NCBI RefSeq assembly: GCF_900607225.1 | Contig: NZ_LR027842.1 | Location: 3,312,530 to 3,376,529, forward strand | DNA: 64,000 nt | Source of the DNA: [Pseudopropionibacterium] massiliense | Lineage (GTDB): Bacteria > Actinomycetota > Actinomycetes > Propionibacteriales > Propionibacteriaceae | Direction: 5' to 3' | Part shown: positions 1 to 7,528 of the stretch, piece by piece | Position numbering within the stretch: position 1 is the first letter of the stretch | Layout: the number at the start of each line of letters is the position of its first letter | Position numbers and translations under genes: made by a program | The notes under the pieces: generated by a model | Told to the model about the DNA's origin: nothing | The model's database searches: none | What the model saw: only the letters and a program-made list of their open reading frames with translations

Positions 1-21
1 TTTCGGGATCACTCTTGCGCA

Positions 22-34
22 TCTAATCGAACTC
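22..34 (+). promoter_or_regulatory. candidate leaderless -10 box for the DUF222-HNH gene
   Basis: TCTAAT at 22-27 ends 7 nt before the ATG at 35, the spacing expected of a leaderless actinobacterial transcript. No Shine-Dalgarno sequence precedes that ATG. The -35 region falls at or before the window edge, so this is only suggestive. Confidence 0.35.
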
Positions 35-1318
35 ATGTACCATTACCTTATGGCTGGATCGGACCACACCCCCCTCGTCGAGGGCCCCGCGGAGGAAAAC
101 GCCGCGGCCTGGCATCGGCGCGTGACCGCAGCCCATGAGCTGGCGGGCAGGCTGGCCGTGGTCCACGCCGATCTGGTCGCCCTGGCCGAGGAGCTGCTCT
201 CGTCCAACACCTGGGCGGGGGACGGGATCCGCTCCATCGAACACTGGTTGCAGGTCTTCGTCGGCCTCTCCCCCGCGAACGCGGCAGCGGTGGCGCGGGT
301 GGCGCAACGATCCAGCGAGCTTCCCGAGGTGGTCGAGGCGCTGGGCGCCGGGCGGCTCGGACTGGACCAGGCCGCTGTGGTCGCCCAGCACGCGCCCGAG
401 TCGTACTCGGCCAGCATCACCGAGTTCGCGGAGAAGGCGACGGTCACGCAGCTGCGACGCACCCTGTCGCGCTACCACCACCCGGACGTCGAGACGCCCT
501 CCCCGGAGCCGCACGCAACCGCCCGGGCCGACGCGTCACAGCTGTCCATGACCACCAACTCCCGCACCGGGCGTTTCGAGCTGCGCCTCAGCGCCCCGGC
601 CGTCGACGGCGCCCTGGTGGAAACCGCCATCCGCGAGGCCAAGGACGCCCTGTTCACCAGCGGCAACACCGAGGCCACCCTCGCCGACGGGTTGTTCGAG
701 ATGGCGAACCGCTCCCTCAGGGCGATCATCTCGGGCAGCCGCAAGGAGCACTACCGCGTCCACCTGCACCTCGACACCACCGGCGAGGGCTGGCTCACGA
801 AGAAGGGCGCCCTGCCGCACCACCTCTTGGCCGAGTTCACCTGCGACGGCGTCCTCATCCCGGTCTGGGAAACCGATTCCCTGCCGGTCAGCGTGGGCCG
901 TTCGCAAAGGATCGTGCCGCTTCGGACCCGCCGCCTGGTGGAGGACCGCGACCGCGGCTGCCGCTACCCCGGCTGCCCCGTCACCGGGTTCCTCGAGAAC
1001 CACCACATTCAGCACTGGAGCAACGGCGGCGCCACGAACCGCGAAACGGTGGTCTCGCTCTGCCCCACCCATCACCGGCAACACCACCAGGGCCGCTACA
1101 CGATCACCGGCAACCCCGACATCCCCGGCGGCCTGACGTTCACCAACCAGCACGGCCAGCGCATCGGAGGCGACCCGGAAGCCTCGGCCAAGGCCGCCGC
1201 CATCAGCGGCATCCGGGGTCGGAACCCCCGCAAGCCGATCCCCTACAAGGGCCCCACCGGGGAAACCCTCCACACCCGATCGATCCGCTTCACCCGCAAC
1301 CCACCCCAACGCGAGTGA
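35..1318 (+). CDS. DUF222 domain-containing HNH endonuclease
   Basis: This 427-residue protein has the layout of the large actinobacterial DUF222/HNH family. A mostly helical DUF222 region covers roughly residues 20-290, and a C-terminal HNH/zinc module lies near 305-355. There, CRYPGC is followed by ENHHIQHWSNGG and then CPTHHRQHH, giving two Cys pairs around the His-rich catalytic helix. Family members are predicted metal-dependent DNA nucleases that often occur in many copies per genome and resemble mobile-intron or phage-type HNH enzymes; their cellular role is not known. The start could also be the ATG at 50. ATG 35 is chosen because a -10-like TCTAAT sits 7 nt upstream. No partner gene follows: the next coding region is on the opposite strand. 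Confidence 0.9.
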   Translation: MYHYLMAGSDHTPLVEGPAEENAAAWHRRVTAAHELAGRLAVVHADLVALAEELLSSNTWAGDGIRSIEHWLQVFVGLSPANAAAVARVAQRSSELPEVVEALGAGRLGLDQAAVVAQHAPESYSASITEFAEKATVTQLRRTLSRYHHPDVETPSPEPHATARADASQLSMTTNSRTGRFELRLSAPAVDGALVETAIREAKDALFTSGNTEATLADGLFEMANRSLRAIISGSRKEHYRVHLHLDTTGEGWLTKKGALPHHLLAEFTCDGVLIPVWETDSLPVSVGRSQRIVPLRTRRLVEDRDRGCRYPGCPVTGFLENHHIQHWSNGGATNRETVVSLCPTHHRQHHQGRYTITGNPDIPGGLTFTNQHGQRIGGDPEASAKAAAISGIRGRNPRKPIPYKGPTGETLHTRSIRFTRNPPQRE

Positions 1319-1555
1319 CATCGATAGCAATTCAATGCGGAAGCCGCCCAGCGCGGCACAACGTTGCTCCGGGCTCCCCGCAGCGACGCCTTTTCACCGA
1401 GATCCAGTGCCCCGATAGGCCAGTGCACCACGTTGCGCGGAATGGACAAATACGCGAGAGACAGCTGGTCGGATGTCTACCACTACGAAACCGGCTCAAT
1501 GGTGCGCATCCTCAGGATCAGCTTCTCAAGCCGTTAGCTTCAAAACCTGAGATGT
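1319..1555. other. intergenic stretch without a supported gene
   Basis: About 240 bases between the convergent ends of the HNH gene and the split membrane-protein gene. An open frame runs through it on the plus strand, but it has no recognisable start signal and a protein composition unlike real genes. I see no tRNA, repeat or strong terminator. Confidence 0.5.
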
Positions 1556-1963
1556 TCATTGGATTGGGGATTTTCCGCCACCCATGTCCTCAATGGCGTC
1601 CGCAAGCAGCGCACAAGACTTTTCAATTCGGTTTTTCATAGATTCCATCGATTTTCCGACAGGACCCTGAGATTTTCTCACCCATTCGACGGGAGATCGC
1701 AGCCACTTGAAACGTTCCCCTGCTTCCGCGCGCATGTAATCCTGAAGTACCAGAGCGCATCGCGCCTGTTCGGGGGACACACGCCCCAAGTCCCTCTCCT
1801 TCCATTCCTTCAATTCAGTCCACCAGCTTGCATCCCAAAGTCCTTCTTTCCCATGCATTCCCGGCATCGCGGCAATGAGAGATACCGCCACATGCCATAT
1901 CACAAAGGCCAGACACAGGACCCCCAGAAACAAGAATTTATGATCGTCGAACAAAATGATCAA
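1556..1963 (-). pseudogene. C-terminal fragment of an interrupted membrane protein
   Basis: An open frame of 135 residues from a TTG, with two hydrophobic segments near the start (around LFLGVLCLAFVIW and VAVSLIAAM) and a charged, Trp-rich cytosolic tail. In the same frame it stays open upstream as far as 2080, where it meets a 79-bp inverted-repeat element. Removing that element plus one copy of its 3-bp target duplication (82 bp) joins this frame to the open frame ending at 2076 without a stop. The rejoined gene would encode 477 residues. I therefore read this as the 3' part of one gene rather than an independent one. GC content is far below that of neighbouring genes, which suggests foreign origin. 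No function is recognised. Confidence 0.7.
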
Positions 1964-2075
1964 ACAAGATATGAACCCACCGAGAAGAAACGTTCCAGCG
2001 CGAAGCCCGTTACCGAAAACGAGGAGCTCCCATGAAGGAGCTCGCGCTCCCTCAACAAAACACTTAAGACACCTG

Positions 2076-3071
2076 TCAACATGGAGGCTTATTCATAGCC
2101 GTCCTCAAGTGTTGTCTGACTAGGGGTTTCGCTGGCCGAGGTGTTGCCCGTGAATAAACCTCATGGTATCTTTTATCCGTGAAAACCGATATAAATTCGG
2201 AAAAGACCACGAGGGCGATCGGAATCATTGCTAGCCGCCAGAAAAGCATTTCTTCAAGCTGATTATCGCTATATCCCACCGACATCCACAGGAATGCTCT
2301 AAAAACAACTATAGCCAGCAACACCCGCGCTACCGGAAGCCATCTAATAATCCACACGCAATGAGGATGTATTCCCGCCATTGGAACTACATGTTTGCCG
2401 ACGCCGCAATCAAGTTCTAGACTCCTTTTGAGCTCGGCCTCCAGCAGCACTAGACGCCACTTTCTTCGCTCCATTCCCTTGAGGCCGAGACGGAGCACAT
2501 AAACTTTAGGGATCAGCGCTTTATTAATCCACCCACACCCCAGGATACCTACCCCCAAGGCGCCAAAAATTATCAGATCAGGGGCTTCCTCGCGCGCCGA
2601 ATCTCTCGACAGGAAGACTGCCATAAGTATTTTTGCAGAAGTCAGTATCAGCGTTCTCCACAAATAAACAGCAACGAAAAATGCGCAGTATTCGACCGCC
2701 TCGTCAGCCAGATCAACTCTGGACACCCCCAAGGCGTGTCCATGCGCAGAATTATCATTTTCTACATTCGGACTGTTCCCGCTGGCGACAAAAACCCCTA
2801 TAGCAGCAGCAGCTAGAAAGGTCAACACCAGAAGTATATCACTGAAATTGGCCCAAGGTGTTTCACGAACTCCACACAGTATTTGAGGCAAAAGCAGCTT
2901 GCTAAAATCACTATCTAAGCGACACTCTCCATCGACTAGACCAAACCCTCTGAAATAGAGTTCAAAGAGAACTACAGAAATCCCAAATGCAAGGGCGCTA
3001 TAACCACCAAAGTTGCCCCTGAATCCTCGATACCGCAAATACTTGTTTGAGGAATTCACCGCAACATTCAC
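2076..3071 (-). pseudogene. N-terminal fragment of an interrupted polytopic membrane protein
   Basis: An open frame of 331 residues with about six hydrophobic segments (near residues 24-44, 80-98, 130-152, 166-186, 245-265 and 283-303). The last 29 residues, after the KRYH at about 300, are encoded by a 79-bp inverted-repeat element and are not native sequence. Without that element the frame runs on into the fragment ending at 1556. The start is taken as GTG 3071, close behind a GGGAGG sequence; the in-frame GTG at 3059 is an alternative. The region is AT-rich compared with its surroundings and I recognise no family. Whether the truncated protein is still made is unknown. Confidence 0.7.
2084..2162. 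mobile_element. 79-bp miniature inverted-repeat element (MITE) with ATG target duplication
   Basis: The left end GAGGCTTATTCATAG (2084-2098) is identical to the first 15 bases of the complete IS at 51486-52386. The right end, read inward on the other strand, is GAGGTTTATTCACGG (12 of 15 matches). ATG at 2081-2083 and ATG at 2163-2165 flank it as a 3-bp direct repeat, the same duplication length as the complete IS (AAT). The 49-bp interior has no coding capacity. It interrupts and frameshifts the surrounding membrane-protein gene. It is probably a non-autonomous relative of the IS5-family element, mobilisable in trans. Confidence 0.75.
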
Positions 3072-3128
3072 CTCCCGTCAGGCGAACAGTCATATCTCAT
3101 GAAGTGTGGCGGACTACGCTGTCCCGGT

Positions 3129-3154
3129 GCGCCCCTGCCGGTTGACAGGGGCGC
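3129..3154 (-). terminator. hairpin after the feo/nfu operon
   Basis: Perfect 9-bp arms GCGCCCCTG and CAGGGGCGC with an 8-nt loop lie 7 nt past the nfu stop codon. There is no U-tract, as is common in high-GC actinobacteria. Confidence 0.55.
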
Positions 3155-3160
3155 GCGACC

Positions 3161-3739
3161 TCAGCAGTTGTGGCCCGGGAGGTTCAGCCAGGTGATGCCC
3201 CGCTTCTTCCTGCCCGTCTCGCCCACCCGTTTGACGGTTTTCAGCTGCGGGTAGCGGGCCCGGATGGTGGTCTCGATGCGCTGGTGGAGGGTCTGGCCGG
3301 CGGCGGGGCAGTCCTGGCATGCCCCGCCGAAGTCGACCTCCACCGTCTCGGCGTCGTTGTCGGCCACCTGGATCTGACCGCCGTGGCTGGCGATGTAGGC
3401 CGCCAGCTGGTGCTCCACGACGTCACGGGAGATGTACCGCAGCAGGTCGGCCGAGCCGGGCTCGACATCCCAGCCCTCCTCCTCGGCCAGGGAGGAGACG
3501 ATGGCGTCGCGCACCTTGGATCCGACCCTGCTCCACGCCTGGTCGGAGGCCAGCCACGTCCACACGCCGTCGGCCTCCACCATGGCCCGGGAGATCACCC
3601 CGTACTCCAGCATCGACCCGAAGCTGCCGGGCGCGCCGCGCACCTCCCCGACGGGCACGCCGCCGGTGGGCACCACCCACCGGACGGCCTGCGGATCGCC
3701 GGGAACGGCCTCGGGATGGATCGGAAGCGGCCTCGTCAC
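3161..3739 (-). CDS. NifU/Nfu-type iron-sulfur scaffold domain protein
   Basis: A 192-residue protein with an Nfu N-terminal domain (about residues 5-95) and a C-terminal NifU domain (about 105-175). The NifU domain keeps the CQDC pair (CxxC) that binds a labile iron-sulfur cluster in Nfu proteins. The start is GTG 3739, which overlaps the feoB stop codon in a GTGA arrangement, so the two are translationally coupled. Upstream in-frame starts would lie inside feoB. Its place directly after feoB suggests that imported ferrous iron feeds cluster assembly, or that the protein regulates the transporter; this is inference. A paralogue without the cysteines lies upstream of feoA. Confidence 0.85.
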   Translation of the reverse strand: MTRPLPIHPEAVPGDPQAVRWVVPTGGVPVGEVRGAPGSFGSMLEYGVISRAMVEADGVWTWLASDQAWSRVGSKVRDAIVSSLAEEEGWDVEPGSADLLRYISRDVVEHQLAAYIASHGGQIQVADNDAETVEVDFGGACQDCPAAGQTLHQRIETTIRARYPQLKTVKRVGETGRKKRGITWLNLPGHNC

Positions 3740-5673
3740 GTGAACGCCCCCACGATGAGTTTCGCCGCGAACGCCGCCACCCACGCGAGCCCGCCCATGT
3801 AGACGAACGCGATGATCGACCACCGCCACGTCCCCGTCTCGCGTTTCATCACGCCCAGGGTGGAGGCGCACTGCAACGCGTAGACGAAGAACACCAGCAG
3901 CGCCGCGATCGTGCTCGGCGTGAACACCGGCTCACCGGCGTGCGGGCCGTCGCTGTGGGTCATCTGTTCCAGGGACTCGCCCGGATCATCCGGGTCCTCC
4001 GCGGCCGCGACCTGACCCAGCGTCGAGACGACGGTCTCGCGGGCAGCCAGGGAGCTGATCACACCGATGTTGATGCGCCAGTCGAAACCGAGCGGGTCGA
4101 AGACCGGCGAGACCGCGCGGCCGATGGCCGCGGCGTAGGAGTTGTCGAGGGTGTAGGCCGTCACGGCCGCCTCGTCGCCGACGTCCACGCCGGCGGCGGT
4201 CATGGCGTCCTCGCTCGGGCTGGGGAAGTTCAGCAGCGCCCACAGCACGATGGTGACCACCATGATGATCCCCGCGACCTTCCGCAGGAACGCCTTGCAG
4301 GCATCCCACACGGCGATGATGACGGAGCGGGCGCTGGGCATCCGGTAGGAGGGCATCTCCATGTAGAACGGCAGCTGCGTGGCACCGCGTCCGACGATGC
4401 GCTTGAACACCCACGCGGCGATCATCGCGGAGACCGCGCCGAGCAGGTACAGGCCGAACATGATGGTGCCCTGGGCCTGGAACGGACCCCAGAACAGGTC
4501 GCCGGGAACCATGATCCCGATCATGAGGGTGTACACGGGCAGGCGCGCGGAACACGTCATCAGCGGCGCACCCATCATGGTGGCGATCCGGTCCTTGGCC
4601 GACGGCAGGGTCCGGGTGGCCATGATCCCCGGGATCGCGCACGCCACCGAGCTCAGCAGGGCGACGAACGCGCGCCCCTCCAGACCGGCCATCCCCATCA
4701 CGCGGTCCATCAGGAACGCGGCCCGCGCGAGATACCCGCTGCCCTCCAGCAGCGCGATCATGAGGAACAGCAGCGTGATCTGCGGCACGAACGCCACCAC
4801 CGCGCCGACACCGGCGAAGATGCCGTCGCCGACCAGCGAGGCGAGCCAGTCGATCGGGATCATGTCCTTGGCGATCCCGCCCATCCACACGAAGAAACCC
4901 TCGAAGGCGTCGTTGATGGGAGCCGCGACGGTGAAGATGATCTGGAAGAACACGTACATCGTCGCGAAGAAGACCAGCGTCCCCCACAGCGGGTGCAGCA
5001 GCACCCTGTCGATGCGGCGGGTGCGTTCGTCGATGTCCGGGGCGCGGTAGTTGGCGCTCTCCAGCACCGAATCGGCCCAGGCCGCGACCTCCTCGTGGCT
5101 GGTGGGTGGGGGCACGACCGGCGCAGGCCACGAGTCGACCTCGGTGAAAGCCTTGGACAGCACCTCGACGCCGCGCTTGTCGCCGGAGACGACGGGGATC
5201 ACCCGCACCCCGACGGCCCGCGACAGGGCGTCGACATCGACGGAACCGCCGCGCCGCGCCAGCTCGTCGGTGAAGGTCAGCACCGCGATGGTGGGGCGTT
5301 CGCGCTGCTGCACCTGGGCCAGCATCCCGAGGCCGCGGCGCAGCTGCGTGGCATCCATGAGCACGATGTGCCCGGAGATCGGGGAGTGCACGGATTCACC
5401 CGCGTCCAGGACCTCCGTGACCACCTCCTCGTCAGGACTGATGGGGTCGAGGGAATACGTGCCGGGCAGATCCTCGATGATCGCCTCGACGTCACCGAGC
5501 TTGTGGACGCCCTCGTAGCGGGAGACGGTAACCCCCGGGTAGTTGCCGGTCTTTGCGCGCAGCCCGGTCAGTGCGTTGAACAGCGTCGTCTTGCCACAGT
5601 TCGGGCTGCCCACCAGCACGAAACGACGCAGACCCGTTGCGACCGGTGCGGAATGTTCGTCGTGGCAGGTCAT
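3736..5673 (-). CDS. feoB: ferrous iron transport protein B
   Basis: A 645-residue Fe(II) permease. The N-terminal G domain shows G1 (GSPNCGKTT, about residues 21-29), G2 (NYPGVT) and G3 (DLPGTYS). The usual G4 NxxD is TFTD, so the guanine-contacting Asn is replaced by Thr. The membrane part follows, with Gate-type motifs ACAIPGIMATRT and TCSARLPVY carrying the conserved cysteines, and about ten hydrophobic segments. The start is ATG 5673, sharing ATGA with the feoA stop; a longer frame to 5781 lies inside feoA and is rejected. A Cys/His-rich FeoC-like protein is absent. Expression is probably iron-repressed through a DtxR/IdeR-like site upstream of feoA. Confidence 0.93.
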   Translation of the reverse strand: MTCHDEHSAPVATGLRRFVLVGSPNCGKTTLFNALTGLRAKTGNYPGVTVSRYEGVHKLGDVEAIIEDLPGTYSLDPISPDEEVVTEVLDAGESVHSPISGHIVLMDATQLRRGLGMLAQVQQRERPTIAVLTFTDELARRGGSVDVDALSRAVGVRVIPVVSGDKRGVEVLSKAFTEVDSWPAPVVPPPTSHEEVAAWADSVLESANYRAPDIDERTRRIDRVLLHPLWGTLVFFATMYVFFQIIFTVAAPINDAFEGFFVWMGGIAKDMIPIDWLASLVGDGIFAGVGAVVAFVPQITLLFLMIALLEGSGYLARAAFLMDRVMGMAGLEGRAFVALLSSVACAIPGIMATRTLPSAKDRIATMMGAPLMTCSARLPVYTLMIGIMVPGDLFWGPFQAQGTIMFGLYLLGAVSAMIAAWVFKRIVGRGATQLPFYMEMPSYRMPSARSVIIAVWDACKAFLRKVAGIIMVVTIVLWALLNFPSPSEDAMTAAGVDVGDEAAVTAYTLDNSYAAAIGRAVSPVFDPLGFDWRINIGVISSLAARETVVSTLGQVAAAEDPDDPGESLEQMTHSDGPHAGEPVFTPSTIAALLVFFVYALQCASTLGVMKRETGTWRWSIIAFVYMGGLAWVAAFAAKLIVGAFT

Positions 5674-5915
5674 GACGCCACCAGCACTCTCGACGCCTCG
5701 GAATGGCGGAGCACGATCTCGGTGCCGCCGACGTTGAACATGAGGGGGTCGTGCAGCGGGGCGCGACGCTCCAGCCTGCACGTCAGCCCTGGGGCGAAAC
5801 CGAGGTCGAAGAGCCGGCGGCTGATCACGTCGTCACTGTCGAACCCGGTGATGCGCGCGCTCGCCCCGACCTTCAGGTCGGCGAGTGTCCTTGCGGTAGC
5901 AGGTGTCTCGTTCAT
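5670..5915 (-). CDS. feoA: ferrous iron transport protein A
   Basis: An 81-residue SH3-like FeoA protein. It shows the typical order: an initial LADLKVG, then the RRLFDLGFAPG motif, then a closing beta-rich segment with GTEIVLRHSEASRVLV. FeoA is a small cytosolic partner needed for FeoB-dependent Fe(II) uptake. Its stop codon overlaps the feoB start by 4 nt. A DtxR-like palindrome sits 10 nt upstream of the start codon. Confidence 0.9.
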   Translation of the reverse strand: MNETPATARTLADLKVGASARITGFDSDDVISRRLFDLGFAPGLTCRLERRAPLHDPLMFNVGGTEIVLRHSEASRVLVAS

Positions 5916-5925
5916 ACTCGCGAAC

Positions 5926-5944
5926 TTAGCAACGCCTTGCCTTA
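5926..5944. promoter_or_regulatory. candidate DtxR/IdeR iron box upstream of feoA
   Basis: On the minus strand, TAAGGCAAGGCGTTGCTAA matches the recalled DtxR/IdeR consensus TTAGGTTAGGCTAACCTAA at 12 of 19 positions, including both outer triplet/quartet ends. It lies immediately before feoA, where iron repression would be expected. The match is below that of strong sites. Confidence 0.45.
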
Positions 5945-5991
5945 CAAGATTTACGAGGGTTGGTGTCGCGAACCTTAACTTTCAGCCGGGT

Positions 5992-6567
5992 TCACCCGTC
6001 CGTCCAGAGTGCCCTGCGCGGAGCATTGGCCAGGCCGACCTGACCGCTCTCCGGACCGCCCACCCGCGAGACCTCCCGCAGGATCGGGTAGCGGGCCCGG
6101 ATCGCCACCTCGATCCTGAGCTGGAGCTCGTCGCTGGCGGCGGGGCCACGGGCGTCGACCCTGCCGAGGTCGAGCAACAGCCAGTGGGCGTCGTTCTCGA
6201 TCACCTCGACGGTGGTGTCGGCAGCCTCGATGAAATCGGCCAGGTCGTTGTCGATCACGTCGTTCGCGATCAGGCGCAGCAGATCGGCGGAGTCGTCGCG
6301 GATCTGCCAGCCGTCCAGTTCCAGCGATTCACCGATGGCCTCGCGCACCTCGTCGGTGCGGTCGGCCCAGGTGTTCCCGGGGGCCAGCCAGGTCCAGATC
6401 CCCTCGGTCTCCAGCAGGGCCAGCGACACCACGCGGTCCTCCAGCAGCGCGCCGAGGGGGCCCGGTGCGGCCGCCACCTCGCCGACGACGTCCTGGCTGC
6501 CCGTGCGAACCACCCAGTGCAGGGCCAGCGGGTCACCCGGCACTTCCCGGGGATCGATCTCGGTCAT
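5992..6567 (-). CDS. Nfu-like paralogue lacking the CxxC cluster ligands
   Basis: A 191-residue protein aligned end to end with the Nfu protein at 3161-3739. Both begin with PGDPxAxxWVVxTG, share the TWLA core of the Nfu N-terminal domain, and end with LQLRIEVAIRARYP-type sequence. Where the paralogue has GACQDC, this protein has GRVDARG, so no cysteine is available to hold an iron-sulfur cluster there. It lies 76 nt upstream of feoA on the same strand, with the iron box in the gap. Its start codon ATG 6567 lies inside a perfect inverted repeat shared with the divergent dehydrogenase. A regulatory or structural role is more likely than scaffolding, but this is inference. Confidence 0.75.
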   Translation of the reverse strand: MTEIDPREVPGDPLALHWVVRTGSQDVVGEVAAAPGPLGALLEDRVVSLALLETEGIWTWLAPGNTWADRTDEVREAIGESLELDGWQIRDDSADLLRLIANDVIDNDLADFIEAADTTVEVIENDAHWLLLDLGRVDARGPAASDELQLRIEVAIRARYPILREVSRVGGPESGQVGLANAPRRALWTDG

Positions 6568-6598
6568 GTATCGAGCCTAGCCCTAGACTCGATACATG
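6565..6598. promoter_or_regulatory. symmetric divergent leaderless promoter
   Basis: Perfect 11-bp arms CATGTATCGAG (6565-6575) and CTCGATACATG (6588-6598) contain both divergent start codons. On the plus strand, TAGACT sits 6 nt before ATG 6596. On the minus strand, TAGGCT sits 6 nt before ATG 6567. Both transcripts would start at or near the first codon. The symmetry could also be an operator controlling both genes. Confidence 0.6.
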
Positions 6599-7528
6599 AT
6601 CGTGACTCTTCCGGACCAACAGCTCCTCGAAGCTCTCACCTCACACACCCCCGCGGACCGGCTCGGCGTCGAGCTGCGCATCTGGGACTGGAACTCCCCC
6701 ATCCGCGACGTGCTCGGCGACGAGGCCGACGACGTGGTGGCCACCGTCCTGCCGTACTTCCGTCCCGCCCCGGAGTGGAGGTCGCTGGCGGACCTGCCGA
6801 GGCTGCGTCTGCTGCAGGCGCAGTCGGCGGGCTACGACAACCTCCTCCACATCACCCCCGACGGCGTCGCCCTGGCCCACGCCCGCGGGGTGCACGAGGC
6901 CTCCACCTCGGAGCTGGCCGTCGGTTTGATGCTCGCGGCGCAGCGGGAACTGCCGCGCTGGGCACGCGAACGCCGCTGGCAGGCCGCATCCACCCGGGCG
7001 CTCGCGGACTCGCGGGTGCTGATCGTCGGGACGGGGGCCATCGGCGAGGCCATCCGGTCGCGGCTGGCTCCCTTCGAGACCGAGATCACGCGGGTCGCCA
7101 CCACCGCCCGCGACGACGAACACGGCCACGTCCACGGCATCGACGAGCTGCCCGAGCTGCTGCCGAACACCGACATCCTGGTGCTGATCGTGCCGCTCAC
7201 CGAGGACACCCGCGGCCTGATCGGCGCGAAGGAGCTGGCGCTGCTGCCCGACGACGCCCTGGTGGTGAACGTGGCGCGCGGCCCCGTCGTCGACACCGAC
7301 GCCATCACCGCCGAGGTGGTCGCGGGACGGCTGCGGATGGCCTCCGACGTGTTCGACCCGGAGCCCTTCCCCGACGACCATCCGCTGTGGCAGGCCGACG
7401 GGGCCTTCATCAGCCCCCACATCGGCGGCAACACCACCGCCATGCTGCCCCGGATCGTCACCCTGCTGGCGGACCAGCTGCCTCGCCTGGCCGACGGGCG
7501 GGAACTCAAGTTCGTCGTGAAATCATGA
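6596..7528 (+). CDS. D-isomer specific 2-hydroxyacid dehydrogenase, NAD(P)-binding
   Basis: A 310-residue member of the D-2-hydroxyacid dehydrogenase family. The Rossmann nucleotide-binding motif is VGTGAIGEAIRSRL (about residues 142-155). The catalytic region carries VNVARGPVVDTDA with the substrate-binding Arg, a DVFDPEPFPDDHPLW segment with the acidic residue, and a final SPHIGGNT with the catalytic His. Members reduce 2-oxoacids such as glyoxylate, hydroxypyruvate or phenylpyruvate; the substrate cannot be read from sequence. The gene is leaderless from ATG 6596 and shares ATGA with the following acetyltransferase, so the two form an operon. Confidence 0.88.
   Translation: MIVTLPDQQLLEALTSHTPADRLGVELRIWDWNSPIRDVLGDEADDVVATVLPYFRPAPEWRSLADLPRLRLLQAQSAGYDNLLHITPDGVALAHARGVHEASTSELAVGLMLAAQRELPRWARERRWQAASTRALADSRVLIVGTGAIGEAIRSRLAPFETEITRVATTARDDEHGHVHGIDELPELLPNTDILVLIVPLTEDTRGLIGAKELALLPDDALVVNVARGPVVDTDAITAEVVAGRLRMASDVFDPEPFPDDHPLWQADGAFISPHIGGNTTAMLPRIVTLLADQLPRLADGRELKFVVKS

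Noticed and set aside
1315..1641. 108-residue frame after the HNH gene
   Set aside because: No start signal, odd composition, and it overlaps the 3' part of the split membrane-protein gene.
2076..2165. the C-terminal 29 residues of the upstream membrane fragment as a real domain
   Set aside because: They are encoded by the inserted 79-bp element and change the frame; they are not ancestral.
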